Shown piece after piece: positions 1-7,168 of a DNA stretch of 31,437 nt (positions within the stretch are counted from its first letter, which is position 1; each line of letters opens with the position of its first letter). This DNA comes from Clostridiales bacterium UBA1728 (GTDB taxonomy: Bacteria > Bacillota > Clostridia > Oscillospirales > Oscillospiraceae), in assembly GCA_002315975.1 (NCBI GenBank), contig DCIK01000023.1, forward strand, positions 1 to 31,437, in the 5' to 3' direction. The notes beneath the pieces are model-generated. The model worked only from the letters and a program-made list of their open reading frames with translations. It did not search any database and was not told where the DNA came from. The translations under genes and the position numbers were made by a program.

Positions 1-21
1 AAGATAGGTCAACGCCAACAC

Positions 22-55
22 AAAAGAGACACTCTTCGGAGTGTCTCTTTTCTTT
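22..55 (+). terminator. Intrinsic terminator of an upstream gene
   Basis: A perfect 13-bp stem (22-34 with 39-51) closes a TTCG tetraloop and is followed by a T-rich tail. It has the form of a rho-independent terminator for a plus-strand gene that lies outside the window to the left. Confidence 0.85.
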
Positions 56-72
56 TCAAAAAGTTTATGTGG

Positions 73-97
73 GGCTCGTCCGGAGGCCGAGCCCTAC
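73..97. repeat. Family A palindromic repeat, copy 1
   Basis: A 25-base copy of the GGCTCGTCCGG/CCGAGCCCTAC unit, with arms that pair with each other. It lies just past the end of the GNAT gene. Other copies are at 2449, 14395, 26257, 27947 and 28022. This copy has lost one G of the central GGG. Confidence 0.8.
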
Positions 98-108
98 GCC
101 AATATATT

Positions 109-585
109 TCAGAGCATCAGCCGCAGCTTCAAAAGAGGCTCGATGGCGCCCGGCTCCGTACCGCAGACGGTAAAGCCCAGCCTTTCATAAAAGCCCAAAG
201 CCGGGTTCGTCCGCGCTACACAGAGCTGGAGCTGATTTCTCCCCAACTCGCCGGCGCGCTCGGCGGCAGCGTTGATGAGAATCCTTCCCAGACCTTTCCG
301 GCGGAGACTGTCCTCCACAAAAATAAAGGAGATCCAGCAGCTGCCTTCGTTCCGGCCCCGCCGCTCATCCAGCGCCAGAATCCCGCCGAAAGCGCCGTTG
401 ACGCTGAGCTTCTGCAGAGCCTTAGACGATGTGGCCGCTCGATAACGGGCACCCTCCAGCGTGGCTTTATCACTGAAGCCCAGCAAAGAACCGTGGGCAC
501 AGAGCCACGCGGAACGATAGCAGCGCAGAAAAAGTGCCTGATCTGCCTCTAAATCCAGGGGCGTCAGCGTGAAATCGACATTCAT
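109..585 (-). CDS. GNAT family N-acetyltransferase
   Basis: A 158-residue protein of typical size for a single-domain GNAT acetyltransferase, which moves an acetyl group from acetyl-CoA to an amine. The acetyl-CoA pyrophosphate loop is visible as RRKGLGR (residues 95-101), just after the strand SFIFVED, and the C-terminal NPALGFYERLGF (127-138) is the usual motif B region. The substrate cannot be told from sequence. The ATG at 585 is preceded by GGAAGG about ten bases upstream. A promoter with TTGCGG and TATGCT lies at 630-658. The gene is divergent from the PMT gene on the other strand, and a family A palindrome follows its stop. Confidence 0.9.
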   Translation of the reverse strand: MNVDFTLTPLDLEADQALFLRCYRSAWLCAHGSLLGFSDKATLEGARYRAATSSKALQKLSVNGAFGGILALDERRGRNEGSCWISFIFVEDSLRRKGLGRILINAAAERAGELGRNQLQLCVARTNPALGFYERLGFTVCGTEPGAIEPLLKLRLML

Positions 586-588
586 CTC

Positions 589-617
589 TTGCTATTCCTT
601 CCGTAAAGGTCTATAAT
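589..617 (+). promoter_or_regulatory. Sigma-A-like promoter for the PMT gene
   Basis: TTGCTA (589-594), a 17-base spacer and a perfect TATAAT (612-617) stand about 50 bases before the PMT start codon. It overlaps the region that also holds the divergent GNAT promoter. Confidence 0.7.
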
Positions 618-629
618 GAAGTATTCAAA

Positions 630-658
630 AGCATAACACATCCGGGCACATACCGCAA
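630..658 (-). promoter_or_regulatory. Sigma-A-like promoter for the GNAT gene
   Basis: Read on the minus strand, TTGCGG (653-658) and TATGCT (630-635) are separated by 17 bases, about 45 bases before the GNAT ATG. It is face to face with the PMT promoter, so initiation at one may interfere with the other. Confidence 0.6.
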
Positions 659-667
659 GGGGTTTCC

Positions 668-2425
668 ATGAAGTATCTGACCTTACTCTTTCCTTTGGCT
701 CTCTTCGCTTTTGTGGCGCTGGTATTCTGCCGCTACGCACAGCAGGCACAGCCGCTGGACGAGAACGAAAAAACCAAATATACCCGCTTCGATTGCAGAC
801 TGAGCTGGGCGCTGGCCGGACTCTACGCCGTTGTGGCCTTCTGGGGTCTGGGCGATACCGTGGCTCCCCAGAGCTACGCTACGCTCTCGCCGGAGGCGCA
901 GTTGGTTTTCACCCTGCCCGAGGGTACCACCATCCACTCCCTCCGCTATTTCGCCGGCATTGACCCCGGCTACTGGACGCTGGAAGCCAGCGACGACGGC
1001 GAGAGCTGGATGCAGCTTGCCACGGCGGATATGAACTATGTGGCGGTGCTCAAATGGAACGATCTGGCCGTGGAAAACCCTGACAGCCGCAGCTACGCCC
1101 AATACCGCCTGACCACAGCCGATACCCTGCAGATCGCGGAGCTGGGCGTGATCGATGCCTTCGGCGAGGTGGTCACCCCTGCTACCGTTACCTATGAGGC
1201 CAACGCCCTTTTCAACGAGCAGTCTCTGGTGCCCGCGGAGCAGACCTATCTGAATTCCAGCTACTTTGACGAGATTTACCATCCCCGGACGGCCTGGGAA
1301 TCCCTGCGCCATGACGGTATGTACGAGATCACCCACCCGCCGCTGGGAAAGCTGATCATTGCCATGGGGCTGAAGCTCTTCGGTGTGACTCCCTTCGGCT
1401 GGCGCTTCGCCGGTACCCTCTGCGGTGTGCTGATGCTGCCCTTGCTCTATGCCTTTGTGCAGCGGCTTTTCGGCAAGCGCAGCGTGAGCATCTGCTGCAC
1501 GCTGGTGTTCGCCTTTGATTTCATGCACTTTACGCAAACCCGCCTTGCCACCATTGATACCTACAGCGTCCTGTTCATCCTGGGGATGTACTACTATATG
1601 TACCGCTTCATCTCCGAGGAGCAGCACAGCCTTCTGCATCTGGGACTCAGCGGCCTGTTTTTCGGTCTGGGCGCTGCCAGCAAGTGGACCTGTTTCTATG
1701 CCGGCGCCGGTCTGGCGCTGATCTGGCTGCTCTATTGGATCCGCAGCGGGGAAATGTGGATAAAGGCCTTCTGGATGAATGTCCTGTTTTGTCTTGGTGC
1801 ATTCGTGGCGCTGCCCGCGCTGATCTATTATCTGAGCTACTGGCCCTATGGCCGCACGGCGGGGCTCGGCGGGCTGAAGATGTATTTTTCCCGGGATTAT
1901 CTCCGCTTGGTGCTGGACAACCAGCGCTATATGTACAGCTACCACAGCAGGCTGATTTCGGAGCACCCCTATTCCAGCAAATGGTACCAGTGGGTTCTGG
2001 ATATCCGCCCCATTCTTTACTATGTGAAGTACACGGGGGACAAGCGCAGCGTGATCATGGCCTTTACCTCGCCGCTGATCTGCTGGGGCGGCATCCTCGC
2101 CATGCTTTGCGCGGCCTACGGCGCTGACGATAACCGGCAGGCGCGCTTCATCGTCATCGGCTATCTGGCGCAGCTGCTGCCCTGGGTGCTGGTGTCGCGG
2201 CTGACCTTCGCCTACCACTACTTCCCCTCGGAGGTGTTTCTGGTGCTGGCCATGGGCTATGTGCTCGCCGGACTGGAGAACGCCGGGAAAACCAGATACA
2301 CCGTGGCTACGGCGGCGGTGGCACTGGGACTGTTCGTGATGTTCTATCCCTGTCTCAGCGGCGTGGAGGCCAGCAGCTGGTACTGCGAGCACATCCTTCA
2401 GTGGTTCCCCACCTGGCCGGTGTAA
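668..2425 (+). CDS. PMT-type membrane glycosyltransferase
   Basis: This 585-residue polytopic membrane protein resembles the PMT/GT-C superfamily, which moves sugars from a polyprenyl-phosphate carrier onto proteins or envelope glycans on the outer face of the membrane. The hallmark acidic pair is in YFDEIYHPRTAW (DE at residues 201-202), followed by THPPLGK (222-228) and a long run of membrane helices. Between the first two helices and the catalytic loop, residues about 65-170 form a soluble beta-rich insert (LEASDDGESWMQL) that resembles a discoidin/F5-8C carbohydrate-binding fold; that assignment is by eye. AAGGGG precedes the ATG. The gene stands alone and no acceptor protein is evident nearby. 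It could equally glycosylate a wall polymer. Confidence 0.88.
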   Translation: MKYLTLLFPLALFAFVALVFCRYAQQAQPLDENEKTKYTRFDCRLSWALAGLYAVVAFWGLGDTVAPQSYATLSPEAQLVFTLPEGTTIHSLRYFAGIDPGYWTLEASDDGESWMQLATADMNYVAVLKWNDLAVENPDSRSYAQYRLTTADTLQIAELGVIDAFGEVVTPATVTYEANALFNEQSLVPAEQTYLNSSYFDEIYHPRTAWESLRHDGMYEITHPPLGKLIIAMGLKLFGVTPFGWRFAGTLCGVLMLPLLYAFVQRLFGKRSVSICCTLVFAFDFMHFTQTRLATIDTYSVLFILGMYYYMYRFISEEQHSLLHLGLSGLFFGLGAASKWTCFYAGAGLALIWLLYWIRSGEMWIKAFWMNVLFCLGAFVALPALIYYLSYWPYGRTAGLGGLKMYFSRDYLRLVLDNQRYMYSYHSRLISEHPYSSKWYQWVLDIRPILYYVKYTGDKRSVIMAFTSPLICWGGILAMLCAAYGADDNRQARFIVIGYLAQLLPWVLVSRLTFAYHYFPSEVFLVLAMGYVLAGLENAGKTRYTVATAAVALGLFVMFYPCLSGVEASSWYCEHILQWFPTWPV

Positions 2426-2448
2426 GGGGAGCTGCAATCCGCTGCGGC

Positions 2449-2474
2449 GGCTCGTCCGGGAGGCCGCGCCCTAC
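2449..2474. repeat. Family A palindromic repeat, copy 2
   Basis: A 26-base unit (GGCTCGTCCGGGAGGCCGCG then CCCTAC), 23 bases after the PMT stop codon and before rpiB. It has no T tract, so it is unlikely to be an ordinary terminator. Confidence 0.8.
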
Positions 2475-2548
2475 AGTGGCTGTCACGAAATCCAAACTGA
2501 TGTATGAACACATATAAATATCTCCAATCACGAAAGGAAACTACTATC

Positions 2549-2989
2549 ATGCTTGCTATCGCATCCGATCACGGCGGCTTCGCTCTGAAGCAGGAAATCA
2601 TGGCGCACCTGAAGGACATCGGCGTCGAGTTCGAGGATCTGGGTACCTACAGCGAGGAGAGCGTGGACTATCCCGTATACGCCCACAAGCTGGGGAAGGC
2701 TGTGGCTGCCGGCGAATTTGAGCGCGGCATCCTCATCTGCGGCACCGGCATCGGCATCTCCATTGCGGCCAACAAAATCGACGGCATTCGCTGCGCCCTC
2801 TGCTCCGATTGCTACAGCGCCGAGATGTGCCGCCGCCACAATAACGCCAATGTGCTGGCCCTGGGTGGCCGTACGCTGGGCGTGGAGCTGGCCAGGAAGA
2901 TCGTGGACACCTATCTCAACACCGAGTTTGAGGGTGGCCGTCACGAGCGCCGGGTAAATATGATCATGGCTCTGGAGAAAGAGCAATAA
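2549..2989 (+). CDS. rpiB: Ribose-5-phosphate isomerase B
   Basis: A 146-residue RpiB, the usual length. It interconverts ribose 5-phosphate and ribulose 5-phosphate in the cytoplasm (pentose phosphate pathway). Visible landmarks are the N-terminal SDHGG (6-10), the phosphate/active-site loop CGTGIGISIAANK starting at the conserved cysteine C64, the ring-opening histidine in RRHNNANV (H97) and LGGRTLG. The start at 2549 is chosen because AAAGGA (2533-2538) lies ten bases upstream; an in-frame ATG at 2504 would add 15 unconserved residues. The related LacA/LacB galactose-6-phosphate isomerase subunits are less likely because this is a single complete protein. The next gene starts two bases after the stop, so they are probably co-transcribed. 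Confidence 0.95.
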   Translation: MLAIASDHGGFALKQEIMAHLKDIGVEFEDLGTYSEESVDYPVYAHKLGKAVAAGEFERGILICGTGIGISIAANKIDGIRCALCSDCYSAEMCRRHNNANVLALGGRTLGVELARKIVDTYLNTEFEGGRHERRVNMIMALEKEQ

Positions 2990-2990
2990 T

Positions 2991-4100
2991 ATGCGCAGGT
3001 GGGACGTTTATCGGGGGCGGCGCTTTGGCGGCAGCCGGCTGCCCTCCATCCTGCTTATCGTCGCGTCCGTGCTGCTTCTGGCGTTTCTGGTGCTGTTTTT
3101 CACGCTTCCCGGCTACCTGGTCTATACCAAGGACGAGGTAAAGCTGGAGCTGCCCGGTATGGTGGCGGAGAGCGGGGAGGAGAGCGAGGAGGGCGAGGAA
3201 ACGGCAGCGGAGACCGTGGAAGAGGCCACCGCCGAGCTCAAATATGTGAACCCCGATTACAGCAATCTGAACATGGCGAACACCGCCGAGCTGGGTCTGA
3301 CCCAGAGCATCTACGTGCCCTATGAATATGTGAACGAGTCCGGTCTGACCAAGGCCGTGGCCCGGGCCCGGGAGCTGGATATCAAGGGTCTGACTCTGGA
3401 GCTCTCAGACGAGACCGGCCAGCTGCTGTGGGTTTCCGGCACCGACACGGCCACCAACTACGCTCTGGGCGGCACCCTTGACCTGAAAAAGAATGTAGCG
3501 GAGCTGACAGATCAGGGCTACAGGCTCACGGCGGTAATCTCCTGCTGCGTCAACAGTCTGCTGGTTTCCCGCAACCCCACCTGGGCGCTGCAGATGGGCA
3601 ACGGCATCGTCTATTCCGACCAGCAGGGCGCGTGGCTGGACCCCTGGAATCGGAATGTGCGGCAGTATATCATCGATCTGACCACGGAGCTCATGGAAAT
3701 GGGCTTTTCCGAGGTGGTGCTGAACCATGTGGAGCACCCCACCACCCAGGTGCTCTATACCCGCACCATGAGCGAGGAAATGAGCCGGGATGCCTGCGTG
3801 ACCAACTTCGCCATCGCTGTCCGCAAGGGTGTGCAGGAGACCATGGACGAGACCGGCGCGGTGCTCTCCGTCCTGATGAGCAGCGATGCCATGAACAACG
3901 AAACCATCGACAACGGCCAGAAGCTCAGCTATCTGCTGCAGGTTTTCGACCGGGTCTATGAGCGCACCGAGACCTATCAGGAGGCCAATCTGGTTATTGC
4001 CCTTCACGTGGACTCCACGGAGCGCTTTGTGCCCATCATCAGCTGGACCTTCCCCGGCGGCTCCTGGGCGGAAAATTATTTTGAAAGCGGTAAGAAATAA
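2991..4100 (+). CDS. Membrane-anchored DUF4015-like barrel protein
   Basis: A 369-residue protein with a short basic N terminus, one membrane helix (about 18-40), a Glu-rich linker (about 58-80) and an extracytoplasmic domain from about residue 105. That domain resembles the putative glycoside hydrolase family DUF4015 (TIM barrel): the order YVNESGLTKAVARARELDIKG, WLDPWNRNVRQYI (215-227) and GFSEVVLNHVEHP (238-250) matches that family's layout. In the family the last motif usually reads DYVRFP, with a conserved aspartate; here it is NHVEHP, so catalytic ability is doubtful. The ATG follows the rpiB stop by one base and the stop abuts the CDF start, suggesting an operon and translational coupling. 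The family call was made by eye. Confidence 0.72.
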   Translation: MRRWDVYRGRRFGGSRLPSILLIVASVLLLAFLVLFFTLPGYLVYTKDEVKLELPGMVAESGEESEEGEETAAETVEEATAELKYVNPDYSNLNMANTAELGLTQSIYVPYEYVNESGLTKAVARARELDIKGLTLELSDETGQLLWVSGTDTATNYALGGTLDLKKNVAELTDQGYRLTAVISCCVNSLLVSRNPTWALQMGNGIVYSDQQGAWLDPWNRNVRQYIIDLTTELMEMGFSEVVLNHVEHPTTQVLYTRTMSEEMSRDACVTNFAIAVRKGVQETMDETGAVLSVLMSSDAMNNETIDNGQKLSYLLQVFDRVYERTETYQEANLVIALHVDSTERFVPIISWTFPGGSWAENYFESGKK

Positions 4101-5267
4101 ATGATTGAGCTGCTGGCAAAAACCTTTATCAAGAACAGGGAGAATACCGCTGACCCCGGCGTCCGGGCGTCCTACGGCACCCTTTGCTCCATCGTGGCTA
4201 TTGTGATGAATGTGCTGCTCTTCGCGGGCAAGTTCATTATCGGCAAGGCGGCAGGCTCCGTGGCCATCACCGCCGATGCCGTGAACAACCTCACCGATGC
4301 AGGCAGCAGCGTGCTGGTGCTGCTGGGCTTCCGGCTGTCCAACCGCAAGCCCGATCCCGACCACCCCTTTGGCCATGGCCGCATTGAGTATGTGGCGGGG
4401 CTGGTGGTGGCCGGCCTGATTCTCATGACCGGCACCTCGCTCCTTTCGAGCAGCGTTCAGAAGCTCCGCAGCCCGGAGCCCATTGAGTTCAGCGTGGCGG
4501 CTGTGGCGGTGCTGGTGCTGGCCATCGCCGTGAAGTTCTATATGGCGGCCTTCACCTCCCGCATCGGCAGGAAAATCGAGTCCTCTGCCATGGAGGCCAC
4601 GGCGGCCGATTACCGCAGCGACTCCATCTCCACGGCGGTGGTGCTGCTGTGTATGCTGATTTTCCGCTTCACCGGAAAGAATCTGGACGCTGTCGGCGGC
4701 ATCATCGTGGCGCTGCTGATTCTCAAAACCGGCGTGGAGGAGGCCAAAAACACCCTCTCCCCTCTGCTGGGCGAGAAGGCCGACCCGGAGCTGGCCAGAC
4801 AGGTGGAGGAGATCGTCTGCGCTTACAGCGAGGTGGTGGGCATCCACGACCTGATTATCCACGACTACGGCCCCGGGCGGCTGTTTATCTCCGTCCATGC
4901 CGAGGTGGACGGGACGCAGGATGTGTTCGTGCTCCACGATGCCATGGACAGAGCCATGGTGGAGCTGGACGAAAAGCTGGGCTGTGAGAGCGTGATCCAT
5001 ATGGACCCTGTGGACCTCTACAACGAGGAGCTCAACGAGTACCGCAGTACCGTGAAAGAGATTGTGAGCGGCATCGATGCGGAGCTGAAGATGCACGACT
5101 TCCGCATGGTGCCCGGCCCCACCCACACCAATCTGGTCTTTGATGTCATGACCCCCATGGGCTACGGCCTCTCCGATGAGGAGCTGGTGAAAGCCATCAA
5201 CAGCGGCGTGAAGGCGAAGTATGCACATACCTTCTGCGTGATCAAAATCGACAGAGCCTATGCCTGA
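4101..5267 (+). CDS. CDF cation efflux transporter, Mn-type site
   Basis: A 388-residue cation diffusion facilitator, an antiporter exporting divalent metals. Transmembrane segments fill residues 25-215. The metal-site residues are N62 and D66 in VNNLTD on helix 2 and D170 and D174 in DYRSD on helix 5; the conserved HPFGHGRIEY loop lies at 88-97. Zinc-type family members such as YiiP have D-D-H-D here, while N-D-D-D is found in manganese exporters such as MntE, so Mn(II) is the best guess. The C-terminal part appears to hold two cytoplasmic dimerisation domains in tandem (about 220-300 and 320-388), making it longer than YiiP. The ATG directly follows the preceding TAA. A family B repeat begins 3 bases after the stop. 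Confidence 0.92.
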   Translation: MIELLAKTFIKNRENTADPGVRASYGTLCSIVAIVMNVLLFAGKFIIGKAAGSVAITADAVNNLTDAGSSVLVLLGFRLSNRKPDPDHPFGHGRIEYVAGLVVAGLILMTGTSLLSSSVQKLRSPEPIEFSVAAVAVLVLAIAVKFYMAAFTSRIGRKIESSAMEATAADYRSDSISTAVVLLCMLIFRFTGKNLDAVGGIIVALLILKTGVEEAKNTLSPLLGEKADPELARQVEEIVCAYSEVVGIHDLIIHDYGPGRLFISVHAEVDGTQDVFVLHDAMDRAMVELDEKLGCESVIHMDPVDLYNEELNEYRSTVKEIVSGIDAELKMHDFRMVPGPTHTNLVFDVMTPMGYGLSDEELVKAINSGVKAKYAHTFCVIKIDRAYA

Positions 5268-5269
5268 GA

Positions 5270-5340
5270 CCCCCTCAGTCGCTTCGCGACAGCTCCCCCA
5301 TCGGCTGCGCCGACAGGGGAGCCGAGGGCTCGGCTCCCTG
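5270..5340. repeat. Family B half-element after the CDF gene
   Basis: This matches the right half of the family B element: CCCTCAGTCGCTTCGCGACA (hairpin GTCGC/GCGAC at 5278-5290), then AGCTCCCCC and GGGGAGCC flanking a second hairpin TCGGC/GCCGA (5301-5313). It is followed by a short GAGGGCTCGGCTCCC tail. It sits immediately after the CDF stop and may act as the operon end, although it has no T tract. Confidence 0.75.
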
Positions 5341-5341
5341 A

Positions 5342-5371
5342 TGAGTCAGGGAACCTGTCCCCGGTGACTCA
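5342..5371. repeat. Family E 30-bp palindrome before metK promoter
   Basis: It begins TGAGTCAGGGAACCTG and ends GGTGACTCA; the outer seven bases are inverted repeats. The same 30 bases occur, reverse-complemented and without a mismatch, at 17936-17965 beside the htpG promoter. It ends 11 bases before the metK -35 box. Confidence 0.85.
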
Positions 5372-5382
5372 GCCGAAAAAGC

Positions 5383-5411
5383 TTGACAAAGGCTCCTGGC
5401 TCTGCTATAAT
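5383..5411 (+). promoter_or_regulatory. Consensus sigma-A promoter of metK
   Basis: TTGACA (5383-5388), exactly 17 bases, and TATAAT (5406-5411) match the vegetative consensus at every position. Transcription would start near 5418, just before the riboswitch aptamer. Confidence 0.92.
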
Positions 5412-5433
5412 GCATCCGCTTAACTGAATACGG

Positions 5434-5529
5434 CTTATCAAGAGTGGTGGAGGGAACGGCCCTGCGAAGCCCGGCAACCTGTGCGTGAGCATAAGGTGCT
5501 AAATCCGTCGGCGGAAGTCGAAAGATGAG
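5434..5529 (+). ncRNA. SAM-I (S-box) riboswitch aptamer
   Basis: The classic S-box core is present: CTTATCAAGAG (P1 and J1/2), GGTGGAGGGA, then GCCCGGCAACC and AAGGTGCTAAATCC, closing with GATGAG, which pairs with CTTATC (5434-5439 with 5524-5529) to form P1. P4 is TCCG/CGGA (5504-5515). These aptamers bind S-adenosylmethionine and shut off downstream genes, here metK, whose product makes SAM. The 3' strand of P4 (CGGCGGA, 5509-5515) is complementary to TCCGCCG (5555-5561) in the following terminator, giving a plausible antiterminator. Confidence 0.95.
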
Positions 5530-5550
5530 TTATCATATCATCCGGTTGTT

Positions 5551-5583
5551 GTCGTCCGCCGTTTCAGGCGAGCGACATTTTTT
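5551..5583 (+). terminator. Riboswitch-controlled terminator
   Basis: GTCGTCCGCC and GGCGAGCGAC form a ten-pair stem with one mismatch, followed by ATTTTTTATTTT. It lies between the SAM aptamer and the metK ribosome site, so SAM binding should favour termination here. Confidence 0.85.
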
Positions 5584-5600
5584 ATTTTGGAGGCTCAATC

Positions 5601-6788
5601 ATGGCACACTATCTCTTTACTTCCGAATCCGTCACCGAGGGACATCCCGACAAGCTCTGCGACCAGATCTCCGACGCCGTTCTGGACGCCATTCTGGAGA
5701 AAGACCCTCTGGGTCACGTGGCCTGCGAGTGCACCGCGTCCACCGGCCTGATTCACATCATGGGCGAGATCACCACCTCCTGCTACGTGGACATTGCCGG
5801 CATCGCCCGCAGCGTGGCCCGGGACATCGGCTATGACCGCGCCAAGTACGGCTTTGACTGCGAGACCTGCGGCGTGATCACCAATATCGACGAGCAGAGC
5901 AGCGACATCGCCATGGGCGTGAACAAGTCGCTGGAGGCCAAGGAGGGCGGCGAGGCCGCCGAGCTGGAAAACGGCGCCGGCGACCAGGGCATGATGTTCG
6001 GCTATGCCTGCGACGAGACCCCTGAGCTGATGCCCCTGCCCATCTCTCTGGCTCACAAGATGGCCAAGCGTCTGGCGGAGGTGCGTAAGCAGGGACTGGT
6101 GGACTATCTCCGTCCCGATGGCAAGACCCAGGTCACGGTGGAATACGACGAGAACGACCGCCCCGTGCGCATCGACACGGTGGTGCTCTCCACCCAGCAC
6201 GCTCCCGAGGCCACGCTGGAGCAGATCCGCGAGGACATGATCCGGCTGGTCATCCTCCCCTGCATCCCCGCCGAGCTCAACAAGGGCGACATCCGCTACT
6301 TCGTGAACCCCACCGGCCGCTTCGTCATCGGCGGCCCCCAGGGCGACAGTGGTCTCACCGGCCGCAAGATCATCGTGGACACCTACGGCGGCTCCGCTCC
6401 CCACGGCGGCGGCGCCTTCTCCGGCAAGGACCCCACCAAGGTGGACCGCAGCGCCGCCTACGCTGCCCGCTACGTGGCCAAGAACATCGTGGCCGCCGGT
6501 CTGGCTCGCCGCTGTCAGGTGCAGTTGGCCTATGCCATCGGCGTGGCCAGCCCCGTGAGCGTTTATGTGACCAGCTTCGGCACCGGCACGGTCAGCGATG
6601 CGGCTCTCTCCGAGGCCGTCAACAAGGTCTTTGACCTGCGCCCCGCCGCCATCATCCGCGACCTTGACCTCCGCAAGCCCATCTACCGCGCTCTGGCCGC
6701 CTACGGCCACATGGGCCGCGAAGATCTGGGCGTGAAGTGGGAGAACACCGACAAGGTAGACGCTCTCAAGGCCGCTCTCGGTATCTGA
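5601..6788 (+). CDS. metK: S-adenosylmethionine synthase
   Basis: A 395-residue MetK, normal length. It makes S-adenosylmethionine from methionine and ATP in the cytoplasm, releasing phosphate and pyrophosphate. Signature motifs are GHPDK (14-18, ATP binding), GAGDQG (125-130) and the glycine-rich P-loop-like GGGAFSGKDPTKVDRS (269-284). TTGGAGG lies upstream of the ATG. The gene is monocistronic: promoter, SAM-I riboswitch with attenuator, CDS, then a strong terminator at 6796-6828. This gives product feedback control of SAM synthesis. Confidence 0.98.
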   Translation: MAHYLFTSESVTEGHPDKLCDQISDAVLDAILEKDPLGHVACECTASTGLIHIMGEITTSCYVDIAGIARSVARDIGYDRAKYGFDCETCGVITNIDEQSSDIAMGVNKSLEAKEGGEAAELENGAGDQGMMFGYACDETPELMPLPISLAHKMAKRLAEVRKQGLVDYLRPDGKTQVTVEYDENDRPVRIDTVVLSTQHAPEATLEQIREDMIRLVILPCIPAELNKGDIRYFVNPTGRFVIGGPQGDSGLTGRKIIVDTYGGSAPHGGGAFSGKDPTKVDRSAAYAARYVAKNIVAAGLARRCQVQLAYAIGVASPVSVYVTSFGTGTVSDAALSEAVNKVFDLRPAAIIRDLDLRKPIYRALAAYGHMGREDLGVKWENTDKVDALKAALGI

Positions 6789-6795
6789 ACAGACA

Positions 6796-6828
6796 AAAAA
6801 GCAGCAGGTGCAAAACCTGCTGCTTTTT
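6796..6828. terminator. Bidirectional terminator between metK and zinc-ribbon gene
   Basis: A 14-bp perfect stem (AAAAAGCAGCAGGT with ACCTGCTGCTTTTT) around a GCAAA loop. With A's on one side and T's on the other it can end both metK (+) and the convergent minus-strand operon. Confidence 0.9.
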
Positions 6829-6838
6829 CCATACGCCC

Positions 6839-7042
6839 TTATGCCAGCTTGAAGTCGTACACGGGCATACCCGCCTCGGCCACGAAGCCGCATTTGGGGC
6901 ACTTCTCATCGCTGACGAAGCGCCCGGTTTCGTTCACGCCGCCGCCCATCTTCACGAACACCTCTATGACCTCGCCGCAGCGGGGGCAGAGGATCTCTGT
7001 GAGCTTGGGGGTACCCTTGCCTTCCTGACAACCTTTGCTCAT
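6839..7042 (-). CDS. Small zinc-ribbon protein
   Basis: A 67-residue protein of unknown function with two Cys-x-x-Cys pairs, LCPRCGEVIEVFVK and KCPKCGFVAE, separated by about 26 residues, consistent with a four-cysteine zinc ribbon. The start at 7042 is chosen because AAAGGAAG (7053-7060) sits ten bases upstream; the frame is open further upstream but that part runs into the family F hairpin. It is the last gene of the sigG-ylmC group, 126 bases after ylmC. Small ribbons of this kind may bind nucleic acid or protein partners; nothing here decides which. Confidence 0.75.
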   Translation of the reverse strand: MSKGCQEGKGTPKLTEILCPRCGEVIEVFVKMGGGVNETGRFVSDEKCPKCGFVAEAGMPVYDFKLA

Positions 7043-7114
7043 ATCTGTTTCGCTTCCTTTATCTGGAATTTTGCAGTCAGTATAGCACCGTCTGCCGCCG
7101 CTGTCAATTTTGGG

Positions 7115-7167
7115 AATTGGGGACGGTTCTCGTTTCCCAAAGTGGGAATTGAGAACCGTCCCCAATT
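7115..7167. repeat. Family F hairpin repeat after ylmC
   Basis: Two perfect 17-base arms (AATTGGGGACGGTTCTC, 7115-7131, and its complement, 7151-7167) enclose a 19-base spacer that itself folds (TTCCC/GGGAA). It lies just past the ylmC stop codon. The GGGGACGGTTC core resembles the GGGGACAGGTTC core of family E, suggesting a related REP-like element. Confidence 0.8.
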
Positions 7168-7168
7168 T

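Noticed and set aside
5270..5340. Family B elements as ordinary rho-independent terminators
   Set aside because: They have long stems near gene ends but no T tract; several lie inside leaders or operons where termination would be harmful. A secondary role in mRNA ends is still possible.
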